Part shown: positions 1 through 8,215 of the stretch, piece after piece
How the letters are laid out: every line of letters starts with the position of its first letter
Position numbering within the stretch: position 1 is the first letter of the stretch
Assembly (NCBI GenBank): GCA_005889395.1
Contig: VBFX01000118.1
Location: forward strand, 1-14,372
From: Chloroflexota bacterium
GTDB lineage: Bacteria; Chloroflexota; Dormibacteria; CF-121
DNA: 14,372 bases
Direction: 5' to 3'
Translations under genes and position numbers: made by a program
Notes under the pieces: generated by a model
What the model was told of the DNA's origin: nothing
Database searches by the model: none
Seen by the model: only the letters and a program-made list of their open reading frames with translations

Positions 1-1
1 G

Positions 2-286
2 ACTGCGACCCGGCGCAGCGACCAGAGTTTTGCCCTGATCGGGCGGTTCGTGATCACGCCCCTGTTCCTGCTGGGCGGCGTTTTCTTCCCGCTCCACCAG
101 CTCCCCCAACTCCTCCAGGGCATCGCCTGGCTCACCCCACTCGCGCATGGGGTCGCGCTCGCCCGCAGCCTCTCGCTTGGGGCGCTCAGCGCATCGGCGT
201 TCGTCCACCTCGCGGTCTTGCTCGTGTACGCCGCGATCGGCATCGCCGCCGCGCGCATCACGCTGCAGCGGCGGCTGGTCCAATGA
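2..286 (+). CDS. ABC-2 type transporter permease, C-terminal part (5' end outside window)
   Basis: This is the last 94 codons of an inner-membrane permease subunit of an ABC exporter; the reading frame is open to the window edge. The visible part has the typical end of NodJ/DrrB-like ABC-2 permeases: a hydrophobic segment (FVITPLFLLGGVFFPL), the short re-entrant region around HQLPQLLQ, the motif WLTPLAHGVALARSL, then a last membrane helix and a basic tail (RRLVQ). The next gene encodes a paralogue with the same features (LTPLYHGVDLLRSL), and the two overlap by ATGA at 283-286. The pair therefore probably forms a heterodimeric membrane domain. The ATPase subunit is expected upstream but is not in the window. 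The substrate cannot be told from this fragment; NodIJ relatives export lipo-oligosaccharides and DrrAB relatives export drugs. Confidence 0.85.
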   Translation, partial: TATRRSDQSFALIGRFVITPLFLLGGVFFPLHQLPQLLQGIAWLTPLAHGVALARSLSLGALSASAFVHLAVLLVYAAIGIAAARITLQRRLVQ

Positions 287-1089
287 TCGCGATGCTGGCT
301 GGGCGGCGGTCCCTCCAGCTGCCTGCACCCGACCGCGCGGCGCACGTCGTCGAGCGCAATGCGATCATCCAACGGCGTGGCTGGCCGGTCATCCTCTCGG
401 GCTTCGTCGAGCCGCTGCTCTACCTGCTCGCGATCGGCTTCGGGGTCGGCGCCCTGGTGGGCGCGAGCGTCGTGGTCAACGGTCATCCGCTCCGCTACGC
501 GGTCTTCGTCGCCCCGGCGATGATGGCGTCCTCCGCGATGAACGGCGCGATCTACGAGACGTCGTTCAATTTCTTCTACAAGCTGAAGTACGTCAAGCTC
601 TACGATGCCGTGCTGGCCACCCCGCTCGGCGTCGCCGATATCGCGCTCGGCGAGATCACCTGGGCCTTGCTGCGCGGCACGCTCTACGCCTTCGGCTTCA
701 TCGTCGTCATGGCCGCGCTTGGTCTGGCGATCTCCCCCTGGGCGCTGCTCGCCCTCCCCGCCGCCATGCTGATCGGCTTCTCGTTCGCCGCCGTTGGCAC
801 CGCGGCCTCGACGTTCGTCCGCACCTGGCAGGACTTCGATCTCGTCCTCACGGTGCTGATCCCGATGTTCCTCTTCTCCGCGACGTTCTATCCGATCACC
901 GCCTACCCGGGACCGTTGCAACTCCTGGTGCAGTTGACGCCGCTCTATCACGGTGTCGACCTGCTCCGCAGCCTCACGACCGGCCTGATCGGCCCCTCGA
1001 TCCTCGTCGATACGGTCTACCTCGTGGTCCTCGGCGCGGCCGCCCTCGCCGTCGCCGCAACCCGGCTTGAGCGGCTGCTTCTCAAGTAG
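283..1089 (+). CDS. ABC-2 type transporter permease (NodJ/DrrB-like)
   Basis: This is a complete 268-residue permease, the usual length for the ABC-2 family. The first 34 or so residues are cytoplasmic and contain the amphipathic stretch HVVERNAIIQRRGW. Six hydrophobic segments follow, the first at about residues 36-59 (VILSGFVEPLLYLLAIGFGV). The middle has the family-typical sequence MMASSAMNGAIYETSFNFFY, and the end has TFYPITAYPGPLQLLVQLTP followed by LYHGVDLLRSLTTGL. The ATG start overlaps the stop of the preceding paralogous permease (ATGA), which fixes the start and indicates translational coupling. No clear Shine-Dalgarno precedes it. It presumably pairs with the upstream permease and with an unseen ATPase to export a lipid-linked, glycan or drug-like substrate. 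Family assignment is firm; the substrate is unknown. Confidence 0.9.
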   Translation: MIAMLAGRRSLQLPAPDRAAHVVERNAIIQRRGWPVILSGFVEPLLYLLAIGFGVGALVGASVVVNGHPLRYAVFVAPAMMASSAMNGAIYETSFNFFYKLKYVKLYDAVLATPLGVADIALGEITWALLRGTLYAFGFIVVMAALGLAISPWALLALPAAMLIGFSFAAVGTAASTFVRTWQDFDLVLTVLIPMFLFSATFYPITAYPGPLQLLVQLTPLYHGVDLLRSLTTGLIGPSILVDTVYLVVLGAAALAVAATRLERLLLK

Positions 1090-1097
1090 CGACCCGC

Positions 1098-1111
1098 TAC
1101 ATTACTAGGGG
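1098..1111 (+). promoter_or_regulatory. Possible leaderless -10 box for pepN
   Basis: TACATT at 1098-1103 lies 8 bases before the ATG at 1112. The only purine-rich stretch (AGGGG) touches the start codon, too close to work as a normal Shine-Dalgarno. This fits transcription starting at or next to the ATG. No -35 match is found at the usual distance, so this is tentative; read-through from the permease genes 22 bases upstream is an alternative. Confidence 0.3.
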
Positions 1112-3643
1112 ATGCATCCGGGAAACAACCTGACCCGTGACGAAGCCCGTCGCCGGGCGCAGCTGATCCAGACTCCCCTCTACGACATCTCACTCGACCT
1201 GACCCGCGACAGTGCCACCTTCGCCTGCGAGGCGACCATTCATTTCCTGTGCCAGGATCCGGGAGCCAGTAGCTTCATCGACTTCCTCGCACCCTCGGTC
1301 GACAGCTGCGAGCTCAACGGCGAAGAAGTGCCCAAGGAGGCCTTCAATGGCGCCCGCATCACCCTCAGCAACCTTCGCGACGCGAACGAGCTGCACGTCC
1401 TGGCCACCTGCGACTACCAGAACATCGGCGCTGGGCTAAACCGCTTCAAGGACCCGGTCGATCACAAGATCTACCTCCATAGCCAGTTCGAGACGTTCGA
1501 TGCGCACCGCATGTTCCCCTGCTTCGATCAGCCCGACCTCAAGGCGAGTTTCACGTTCACGGTGCTGGCCCCCAGCGACTGGGTGGTGGTCTCCAACAAC
1601 CCCGGTCAGGCCCAAACCGTCTCCGGCAAGGAGAACATCAAGCGATGGACGTTCGGGGCGACGCCCAAGATGTCCTCGTACCTGACCGCGATCGTGGCCG
1701 GACCGTACCACGGCGTCCGCGATCGTCACGGTGACGTCGACCTCGGCATCTTCTGCCGTCAGTCACTCGCGCCCTACCTCGATCCGGACGAGATCTTTAC
1801 GGTCACCAAACAGGGGCTCGACTTCTATGCGGAGGCCTACAAGTACCCTTATCCCTTCCAGAAATACGATCAGCTCTTCGTCCCGGAGTTCAGCGCCGGC
1901 GCCATGGAAAACATCGGCTGCGTCACGTTCAACGAGTCGATGCTGTTTCGGTCCAAGGTGACGGAGGCGGTCCGCGAGGATCGCGCGAACGCCATTCTCC
2001 ACGAGATGGCCCACATGTGGTTCGGCGACCTGGTGACGATGCGGTGGTGGGATGACCTCTGGCTGAACGAGAGCTTCGCAACCTTCATGTCGGTGCTCGC
2101 CCAGGTCGAGGCGACGCGCTTCAAGAATGGGTGGGTGACCTTCGCCAACCAGTACAAGGCCGGCGCGCGCCGCCAGGATCAGCTGCCCACCACCCACCCG
2201 ATCGCGGCCGATGTCCCCGACATCGAGTCCGTCTACCTGAACTTCGATGCGATCACCTACAACAAGGGAGCCTGCGTTCTCCGTCAACTGGTTGCCTACG
2301 TGACGCAGGACACCTTCCTTCGCGGCGTCCAACGCTACATCAAGCAGCGGCAGTATTCGAACGCCAGCCTCGCCGACTTCCTGTCCGACATCGAAGCGGG
2401 TTCCGGGCGCGACCTCAAGGCCTGGTCCAAGCTCTGGCTGGAGACGCCCGGTCTCAATACGCTGCGGCCGCTGCCCACGTCCAGGAGCGAGACGTTCGGC
2501 TCCCTCACGATCAAGCAGGAAGCGCCACCTGAGTTCCCGACCATCCGGCCGCACCGGCTGGCCGTGGGATTGTACGACCGTAAACCCGGTGCCCTCCTGT
2601 TGCGACGTCGCGTCGAGCTCGACGTTGCCGGCGAAAACACCCCGGTCAAAGACTTCGATGGCGAGCCCCTCGCCGACCTGCTGCTCGTCAACGACCTGGA
2701 CCTGACCTACGCGAAGATTCGGCTGGACGAGCGCTCGCTGTCGACGGCGACGGAGTACCTCGCCGAGCTCTCCGATCCACTCGCGCGAGCCATCACCTGG
2801 GCTGCGCTCTGGGACATGCTGCGTGATGCCGAAATCCCCGCCCGGCGCTACCTCCCGCTGATCCTCAAGAACATCCACGGTGAAACCGATATCGGCGTCG
2901 TTCAGGATCTGCTGGCCCAGGCGGCCTCGGCCATCTTCGTTTATGGCGATCCGGCAAATCAGGACGGCGGGCTCGAGACCCTGGCGGACCATTCGTTCCG
3001 GTCACTCGACGAGGCACCTGCCGGCAGCGACGTCCAGCTGGCCTGGGCGCACGCCTTCATCAACGCCGCGCGCTCGCCGGAGCATCTCTCGGTCGTCCGC
3101 GGCTTGCTGGACGGCATCAAGGTCTTCACCGGCCTCAAGGTCGACACCGACCTCCGTTGGGCGATCGTGAATGCGTGTGCCGGCGTCGGTCAGGACGATG
3201 GGCTGATCGATGCCGAGCTGAAGCGCGATCCCACCGACGAGGGACAGCGTCATGCCGCCGCGGCTCGCGCCGCCCGCCCGACCGCGGAAGCGAAAGAGCA
3301 GGTCTGGGCCTCGCTCATGGAGGATCTCACGCTGCCGCTGGCCACCATGCGATCGATGATGCGCGGCTTCCATCGCTTCGATCAACGGCGGGTGCTCGAG
3401 CCCTACGCCGCTCGCTACTTCCAGGCCCTCGGCAACGTCTGGAAGGAGCGGGACATCGAGATCGGACTCGCTTTCGCGCGCATGATGTTCCCGTCGGTCG
3501 TCGTCGACGATCACACCATCAAGGTGACCGACCAGTATCTTGCGCGGGAGAACGTTCCCGGACCGGTGCGACGGGTCCTGCTCGAGGCGAAGGACAACAT
3601 GCAACGGGCCATGCGCGCCCGCGCCGTCGACGCCGCCGAGTGA
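1112..3643 (+). CDS. pepN: Aminopeptidase N, M1 family zinc metallopeptidase
   Basis: This 843-residue protein removes N-terminal amino acids from peptides, most likely in the cytoplasm because no signal peptide is visible. The opening (NLTRDEARRRAQLI, then YDISLDLTRD) matches the Streptomyces lividans type of PepN. The exopeptidase motif GAMEN is at residues 263-267. The zinc site HEMAH is at 297-301, with the third ligand E320 in WLNESFA at exactly the HEXXH-X18-E spacing. The transition-state tyrosine is Y383 in ITYNKGACVLRQL. The C-terminal 400 residues are the helical ERAP1_C-like domain. Length and all catalytic residues are normal, so it should be active. The next gene overlaps its stop by GTGA, so the two are probably co-translated. 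The ATG start agrees with homologues, which begin with the same NLT-R-EAR motif. Confidence 0.97.
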   Translation: MHPGNNLTRDEARRRAQLIQTPLYDISLDLTRDSATFACEATIHFLCQDPGASSFIDFLAPSVDSCELNGEEVPKEAFNGARITLSNLRDANELHVLATCDYQNIGAGLNRFKDPVDHKIYLHSQFETFDAHRMFPCFDQPDLKASFTFTVLAPSDWVVVSNNPGQAQTVSGKENIKRWTFGATPKMSSYLTAIVAGPYHGVRDRHGDVDLGIFCRQSLAPYLDPDEIFTVTKQGLDFYAEAYKYPYPFQKYDQLFVPEFSAGAMENIGCVTFNESMLFRSKVTEAVREDRANAILHEMAHMWFGDLVTMRWWDDLWLNESFATFMSVLAQVEATRFKNGWVTFANQYKAGARRQDQLPTTHPIAADVPDIESVYLNFDAITYNKGACVLRQLVAYVTQDTFLRGVQRYIKQRQYSNASLADFLSDIEAGSGRDLKAWSKLWLETPGLNTLRPLPTSRSETFGSLTIKQEAPPEFPTIRPHRLAVGLYDRKPGALLLRRRVELDVAGENTPVKDFDGEPLADLLLVNDLDLTYAKIRLDERSLSTATEYLAELSDPLARAITWAALWDMLRDAEIPARRYLPLILKNIHGETDIGVVQDLLAQAASAIFVYGDPANQDGGLETLADHSFRSLDEAPAGSDVQLAWAHAFINAARSPEHLSVVRGLLDGIKVFTGLKVDTDLRWAIVNACAGVGQDDGLIDAELKRDPTDEGQRHAAAARAARPTAEAKEQVWASLMEDLTLPLATMRSMMRGFHRFDQRRVLEPYAARYFQALGNVWKERDIEIGLAFARMMFPSVVVDDHTIKVTDQYLARENVPGPVRRVLLEAKDNMQRAMRARAVDAAE

Positions 3644-4695
3644 CCCTCGGAGAGATCACCTGCCCATCGGGGGTCCTCGTCATCATCGACCCGGGGTACA
3701 TGCGCTTCTGGTCCGGACGGCGGGACCCGGTTCCTCCGCTTGAAGAATTCACGGACCCAAAAACCAGGGCCAGGATCGCCTCGACCGCCGACTATTTCAT
3801 CGCCGGCAAAGATGCCGCGGCGGTCGCTCGCCTGGCCGACTTTCAAAGCTTTGCCTTTATCTATGATCTCCCCTCCGACGGAGTCGAGACGATCGCTGGG
3901 AAGATTGCACGCCTCGCCTCCGAAAACGGCCTGGATGCTCACCTCGAGCGGGAGGCGCGACGAATCCCGCACCGCGAGCGCGCCCAACGCGCCGCCGAAC
4001 GTGGCGGCGGCGACTTCGTGATGGAGGGCCCATGGGTCGGCGTGGTTGGCATGGTTCCCAACACCCCGTTGACCGTTCGCGGTCGCCGCCAGGATTACGG
4101 TGGGAACATTGGCGAGCGCTGGGCCGAAGTCTCGGTCGACGCCAGCCGGTCGAGCGTCGAATTATCGACCCAGGTGGGATACGTCGCCGTCGACTATGGG
4201 CTCATCCTCCTCGGTGATGCGGACGCGCTCGGCAGCTGGCGGCACTTTGAGCCGCTGGACGGCCTCTACGATGTCGCCTTCTGGGGTGCTGCGGCCGAAG
4301 CCGCGAGTGGCGACCTGGCCGCACCGCCATTGCCGGACGGCTGGGGCTGGCGCGACATCGGCGAAGCCGAGGCCAAGCAGCGCATGCAACAGGTGCGATC
4401 CTGGTTGAGTCCGGATCCGCCAATGGGCCGGCTGGCGCTCGAACTGCGGCCCCACACACATTTCTATCGGGTGATGGAACAAATCCGAACAGGCCCGCCC
4501 GAAGTCGGGATGTTGGCGCTCGAGGGCGCGATGCTGCTTGGCCTGAGCACGTCGTGGGGCGACGGCCTCTTCCCCATCTGGGTCGACCGGGACAAAACGG
4601 GGGCGGTGGTGGCGATCAGGCTCGAGCTCGGGTCCGAAAAACGCCGCCAGCTGATGGAAGGGGTGTGGGCCCGCGCCCAGGCCGCCGGTCAGTAG
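3640..4695 (+). CDS. Conserved protein of unknown function with a GDGxFP-type motif
   Basis: A 351-residue soluble protein with no signal peptide or membrane helix. The GTG start overlaps the pepN stop (GTGA), which fits coupling; reading further upstream in this frame would run antisensically inside pepN sequence and has no support. The N-terminus (SGVLVIIDPGYMRFW, residues 10-24) and the C-terminus (TSWGDGLFPIWVDRDKTG, residues 304-321) look like the SGxL-x-DP and GDGxYPV strands of DUF4241-type proteins; this is a weak resemblance from memory. A second similar pair lies at about 180-215 (YVAVDYGLILLGDADAL, then DGLYDVAFWG), which suggests an internal duplication of a beta-rich unit. A charged helical stretch lies at 85-123. 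The 3' end overlaps the convergent acetate kinase gene by 7 bases. Coupling suggests a role linked to PepN, but no function can be assigned. Confidence 0.75.
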   Translation: MTLGEITCPSGVLVIIDPGYMRFWSGRRDPVPPLEEFTDPKTRARIASTADYFIAGKDAAAVARLADFQSFAFIYDLPSDGVETIAGKIARLASENGLDAHLEREARRIPHRERAQRAAERGGGDFVMEGPWVGVVGMVPNTPLTVRGRRQDYGGNIGERWAEVSVDASRSSVELSTQVGYVAVDYGLILLGDADALGSWRHFEPLDGLYDVAFWGAAAEAASGDLAAPPLPDGWGWRDIGEAEAKQRMQQVRSWLSPDPPMGRLALELRPHTHFYRVMEQIRTGPPEVGMLALEGAMLLGLSTSWGDGLFPIWVDRDKTGAVVAIRLELGSEKRRQLMEGVWARAQAAGQ

Positions 4696-5837
4696 AGCAC
4701 GTCTGCGGTCTGGCGGGCGATCACGGCATCTTCGCGCGCTTCGATACGCAGAATCGCGGTGGCGGCGCCGGATCGGCTGATCACGGCATCGTTGCGGACA
4801 TCCGAGGCGGGGACCGCATCGATCCCCAGCGGCGCGAGCCGCCCGACGATGGCGGAGCGAACGGACGACGAATGCTCCCCGATGCCGCCGGTGAAGACCA
4901 GCCCGTCGAGGCGCGGAAGCGCAGTGGCCACCGCGGCGATGCCGGCGGCGGCTCGGCTGACGAACATGTCGATGGCGACCCGTGCCCGCGCGTTCCCCTC
5001 CCCGGCCGCCTTCTCGATCTCTCGCATGCCGGCGGCCCGGCCAAACACGCCGACCAGCCCGGACTGGTGATCGAGCACCGTCTCGAGCTCCCGCCACACG
5101 GCCCGGCGCGTGCGCAGCATATATAGAAGGATGCCGGGGTCGATCGATCCCGACCGCGTGCCCATCATCAGGCCTTCCATCGGCGTCAGCCCCATCGACG
5201 TGGCCACCGACCGTCCGCTGAGCACCGCCGTGACCGAGCAACCGCTGCCGAGGTGGGCAACGGCCAGCGCTAGCGAATTCGCCGGCCGACCGAGCAATTC
5301 GGCGGCGCGGCCGGTAGCCCACTCGACCGACAGTCCGTGGAAACCGAAGCGCCGGATGCCGTACTCGCGATGCCAGCGCCAGGGCACTGGATAGAGGAAC
5401 TGCTCCTCGCCGAGTGTCGAGTGGAACGCGGTATCGAAGGCCGCGACCTGCGGGATATCCGGTAGCGCCGCGCGAGTGGCTTGGATGGTGGCGGCCGCCA
5501 CAGGGTTGTGCAGCGGCGCGAACTCGGCCAGTGCCTCGATGCCCTTCAAAACCCGGTCGTCGACCCGCACCGCCGATACGAACCTGGTCCCGCCGTGCAC
5601 CACGCGATGCCCAACCGCACTGATGGACTTTCCCTCCCCCGCCTGCGGGGGAGGGTTAGGGTGGGGGCTCACGCCAAGCCTCGAAAGTAACGAGCGGACG
5701 GTCTTCTCGATCCCCTTCCGCCGGGTGGCATCCGCGCCAAGGGAGACCTCGGCCTTCGCGATCGCCGAGTAATCGCCGGTCGCAACGATGCTGCCCTTCA
5801 GCGAGCTGGAGCCGGCGTTGAGGACCAGGACGTTCAG
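4689..5837 (-). CDS. ackA: Acetate kinase, apparent CTG start and in-frame repeat insertion
   Basis: Converts acetyl phosphate and ADP to acetate and ATP in the cytoplasm, using acetyl phosphate from the phosphoketolase encoded just upstream. The 382-residue product has all active-site elements: N7 in LVLNAGSSSLK, R78 in GHRVVHGG, D135 in FDTAFH, H167 in FGFHG, H195 in AHLGSG, R228 in TRSGSIDPG, GGIGEHS, and E369 near the C-terminus. Apart from E369 these sit at a constant offset of 13 from the Methanosarcina thermophila numbering. The first GTG is at codon 56 and would remove the phosphate-binding N-terminus. No ATG, GTG or TTG lies in frame upstream for at least 30 codons. CTG at 5837-5835, overlapping the xfp stop as CTGA, gives exactly the family N-terminus. 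Residues about 57-69 (SPHPNPPPQAGEG) come from a palindromic repeat. No Shine-Dalgarno precedes the CTG, so coupling to xfp is likely. Confidence 0.93.
   Translation of the reverse strand: MNVLVLNAGSSSLKGSIVATGDYSAIAKAEVSLGADATRRKGIEKTVRSLLSRLGVSPHPNPPPQAGEGKSISAVGHRVVHGGTRFVSAVRVDDRVLKGIEALAEFAPLHNPVAAATIQATRAALPDIPQVAAFDTAFHSTLGEEQFLYPVPWRWHREYGIRRFGFHGLSVEWATGRAAELLGRPANSLALAVAHLGSGCSVTAVLSGRSVATSMGLTPMEGLMMGTRSGSIDPGILLYMLRTRRAVWRELETVLDHQSGLVGVFGRAAGMREIEKAAGEGNARARVAIDMFVSRAAAGIAAVATALPRLDGLVFTGGIGEHSSSVRSAIVGRLAPLGIDAVPASDVRNDAVISRSGAATAILRIEAREDAVIARQTADVLY
5632..5671 (-). repeat. GC-rich palindromic interspersed repeat inside ackA
   Basis: A perfect 11-base inverted repeat (CCCTCCCCCGC at 5632-5642 and GCGGGGGAGGG at 5645-5655) with a 2-base CT loop is followed by TTAGGGTGGGGGCTC. 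Read on the minus strand it encodes SPHPNPPPQAGEG. This sequence resembles a palindromic element often seen dispersed between genes in GC-rich bacterial genomes; the family link is from memory. It lies in frame in acetate kinase, in the loop before ISAVGHRVVHGG. No second copy occurs in the window. Confidence 0.75.
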
Positions 5838-8215
5838 TAGGGCCAGGTCCAGTCGCGCACGTCCGGCATATCCTCCCCGTGATCCCGGGTGTACTGGCGA
5901 TGCCGGAGCCGCTCGTCCATCATGTGCTGCCGGACGTGACCGGCGCTCGCACCCAGACCCGGCACGCGGTCGATGACATCGATCACCAGGTGGAAGCGAT
6001 CGAGGTCATTGAGCATCACCATGTCGAATGGCGTCGTCGTCGTTCCCTCCTCCTTGTAGCCGCGGACGTGCAAATTGGCGTGATTCTTCCGCCGGTAGGT
6101 GAGGCGGTGGATCAGCCATGGATACCCGTGATAGGCGAAGATCACCGGCTTGTCGGTGGTGAACAGCGCGTCGAACTCGGCGTCGGACAGGCCATGCGGG
6201 TGCTCTGCCTCAGGTTGGAGCTTCATCAGATCGACCACGTTGACGACGCGGATTTTGACATCGGGCAGATTTTTGCGGATGAGGTCGGTCGCGGCGAGCG
6301 CTTCCAGCGTCGGGATGTCACCCGCGCAGGCCATCACCACGTCCGGCTCGCCGCTGTCATTGCTGGCCCAATCCCAGATCCCGATCCCGCGAGTGCAGTG
6401 GACGATCGCGTCATCCATCGACAGGTAGTTGAGCGACCGCTGCTTGCCGGCGACGATCACGTTCACGTACTGCTTGCTGTTCAGGCAATGGTCGGCGATC
6501 GAGAGCAGGCAGTTGGTATCGGGCGCAAGGTAAACCCGTACCACCTCAGCCTTCTTGTTCAAGACGAGGTCGATGAAGCCCGGATCCTGGTGCGTGAATC
6601 CGTTGTGATCCTGCCGCCAGACATGCGAGGACAGCAGGTAGTTGAATGAGGGGATCGGCCGTCGCCAGGAAATCCTGTTCGTCACCTCGAGCCATTTCGC
6701 GTGCTGGTTGAACATGGAATCGACGATGTGGATGAAGGCCTCGTAGCAGTTGAAGAGGCCGTGCCGGCCGGTCAACAGGTAGCCCTCGAGCCAGCCCTGG
6801 CAAAGATGCTCGCTCAGCACCTCCATCACGCGGCCTTCGGGCGCGAGGTGGTCGTCGATCGGGAGCGTTTCGGCCAACCAGGCCCGGTTGGTGACATCGA
6901 AGACCGCGCTAAGGCGGTTCGAGACCGTTTCATCCGGCCCCATCAAACGGAAGTTGCGCGGATTATTGGCGATGACGTCGCGCAGAAACTTTCCCAAGAC
7001 CTTGGTCGCCTCGTCAAAGGTGGTCCCGGGCTTGCCGACCGTGACCGCGTAATCGCGGAAATCCGGCAGCCGCAGCTCCTGCGTGAGCTCGCCGCCGTTC
7101 GTGTGGGGATTCGCGCTCATCCGTCGCTGGCCGGTCGGCGGCAACGCCGCCAGCTCGGCCTTAAGCGTGCCGTTCTCGTCGAACAGCTCCTCCGGACGGT
7201 AACTGCGCAGCCACTCGTTCAAAATCCGAAGGTGCTCCGGCTTGGTCATGTCGTCGACCGGAACCTGGTGCGACCGCCAGGTGCCTTCGACGGGAACACC
7301 ATCGACTTCCTTCGGACCGGTCCACCCCTTCGGCGTGCGCATCACGATCATCGGCCACGGTGGACGCGTCGCTCGCTTCTTCTTGCGGGCCGCGCCCTGG
7401 ATCTCTTCGATCTCGTCGAGGACGAGATCGAGCATCGCGGCCATCCGCTGGTGCATGTCCATCGGGTCATCGCCGGCGATGATGTACGGCGTGTAACCAT
7501 AGCCCTCGAGCAACCGTCGCAACTCACTTTCCGGGATTCGCGCCAGGAGCGTGGGGTTGGCGATCTTCCAGCCATTCAGATGAAGGATGGGCAGCACGGC
7601 GCCGTCGGTGACGGGGTCGAGGAACTTGTTCGAGTGCCAGCTCGCCGCCAGCGGGCCGGTCTCCGCCTCGCCGTCTCCGATGACGCAGAAGACTTTGAGA
7701 TCGGGGTTGTCGAACGCCGCGCCGTAGGCATGCGTGAGCGCGTACCCCAACTCGCCGCCCTCGTGGATCGATCCGGGCGTCTCCGGCGCGTCGTGGCTCG
7801 GGATGCCACCCGGGAATGAGAACTGCCGGAAGAGTTTCTGCAAGCCGACGGCGTCGCGGCTGACGGCCGGATAGACCTCGCTGTAGGTGCCCTCGAGATA
7901 GGCATTCGCAACCATCCCCGGGCCGCCGTGACCGGGACCGCAGATGAAGATCGCGTCGAGATCTCGCGCCTTGATCACGCGGTTCAGGTGCGCGTAAAGG
8001 AAATTGAGACCGGGCGTCGTCCCCCAGTGGCCGAGCAGTCGCGGTTTGATGTGTTTGACCTGCAGCGGCTCCCGTAGCAAGGGATTGTTCAGCAGGTAGA
8101 TCTGGCCGACCGAAAGGTAATTCGCCGCGCGCCAGTACGCGTGCAGTTTCTTGAGTTCGTCCTCGTTCAGCGGCCCCTCAGCAAGCGCGGCGGCCGGTCG
8201 CTGGCCGGTTTGCAT
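5834..8215 (-). CDS. xfp: Xylulose-5-phosphate/fructose-6-phosphate phosphoketolase
   Basis: A thiamine diphosphate enzyme that cleaves xylulose 5-phosphate (and often fructose 6-phosphate) with phosphate to give acetyl phosphate plus glyceraldehyde 3-phosphate (or erythrose 4-phosphate). The 793-residue length is normal. Visible motifs are HWGTTPG (63-69), GPGHGGPG (93-100), PSHDAPETPGS (139-149) and the diphosphate/Mg site IGDGEAETGPLA (179-190). Further on are LSEHLCQGWLEGYLLTGRHG in the pyrimidine domain and TTTPFDMVMLNDLDRFHL near the C-terminus. Histidines 63, 96 and 141 fit the catalytic histidines of the family. It is the first gene of a two-gene operon; its TGA stop is shared with the acetate kinase start (CTGA). 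Substrate preference cannot be told from the sequence. The ATG at 8215 has GAGGGT directly against it, too close for a normal ribosome binding site. Confidence 0.97.
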   Translation of the reverse strand: MQTGQRPAAALAEGPLNEDELKKLHAYWRAANYLSVGQIYLLNNPLLREPLQVKHIKPRLLGHWGTTPGLNFLYAHLNRVIKARDLDAIFICGPGHGGPGMVANAYLEGTYSEVYPAVSRDAVGLQKLFRQFSFPGGIPSHDAPETPGSIHEGGELGYALTHAYGAAFDNPDLKVFCVIGDGEAETGPLAASWHSNKFLDPVTDGAVLPILHLNGWKIANPTLLARIPESELRRLLEGYGYTPYIIAGDDPMDMHQRMAAMLDLVLDEIEEIQGAARKKKRATRPPWPMIVMRTPKGWTGPKEVDGVPVEGTWRSHQVPVDDMTKPEHLRILNEWLRSYRPEELFDENGTLKAELAALPPTGQRRMSANPHTNGGELTQELRLPDFRDYAVTVGKPGTTFDEATKVLGKFLRDVIANNPRNFRLMGPDETVSNRLSAVFDVTNRAWLAETLPIDDHLAPEGRVMEVLSEHLCQGWLEGYLLTGRHGLFNCYEAFIHIVDSMFNQHAKWLEVTNRISWRRPIPSFNYLLSSHVWRQDHNGFTHQDPGFIDLVLNKKAEVVRVYLAPDTNCLLSIADHCLNSKQYVNVIVAGKQRSLNYLSMDDAIVHCTRGIGIWDWASNDSGEPDVVMACAGDIPTLEALAATDLIRKNLPDVKIRVVNVVDLMKLQPEAEHPHGLSDAEFDALFTTDKPVIFAYHGYPWLIHRLTYRRKNHANLHVRGYKEEGTTTTPFDMVMLNDLDRFHLVIDVIDRVPGLGASAGHVRQHMMDERLRHRQYTRDHGEDMPDVRDWTWPY

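Noticed and set aside
147..1070. A 307-codon plus-strand frame over the permeases
   Set aside because: Arg/Pro-rich shadow; the permease frames have membrane helices and family motifs.
1763..2992. A 409-codon open frame antisense to pepN
   Set aside because: It lies wholly inside a gene with intact M1 motifs. The Arg/Gly/Val-rich translation has no domain and arises from high GC.
3157..3639. N-terminal extension of the protein following pepN
   Set aside because: This stretch is the alternate frame of pepN and is Arg-rich; the GTGA start at 3640 is far better.
4689..4695. A bidirectional terminator between the convergent genes
   Set aside because: The genes overlap by 7 bases and I see no hairpin with a T tract around the junction.
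4162..5322. A 386-codon minus-strand frame over acetate kinase
   Set aside because: Arg-rich out-of-frame reading of ackA and of the antisense of the neighbouring gene; the ackA frame has all catalytic motifs.
5632..5655. The GC-rich hairpin as a Rho-independent terminator
   Set aside because: It lies inside the acetate kinase gene, is read through in frame and has no T tract in either direction.
6701..7819. A 372-codon open frame on the plus strand opposite xfp
   Set aside because: Shadow of the phosphoketolase reading frame; low-complexity composition with no recognisable domain.
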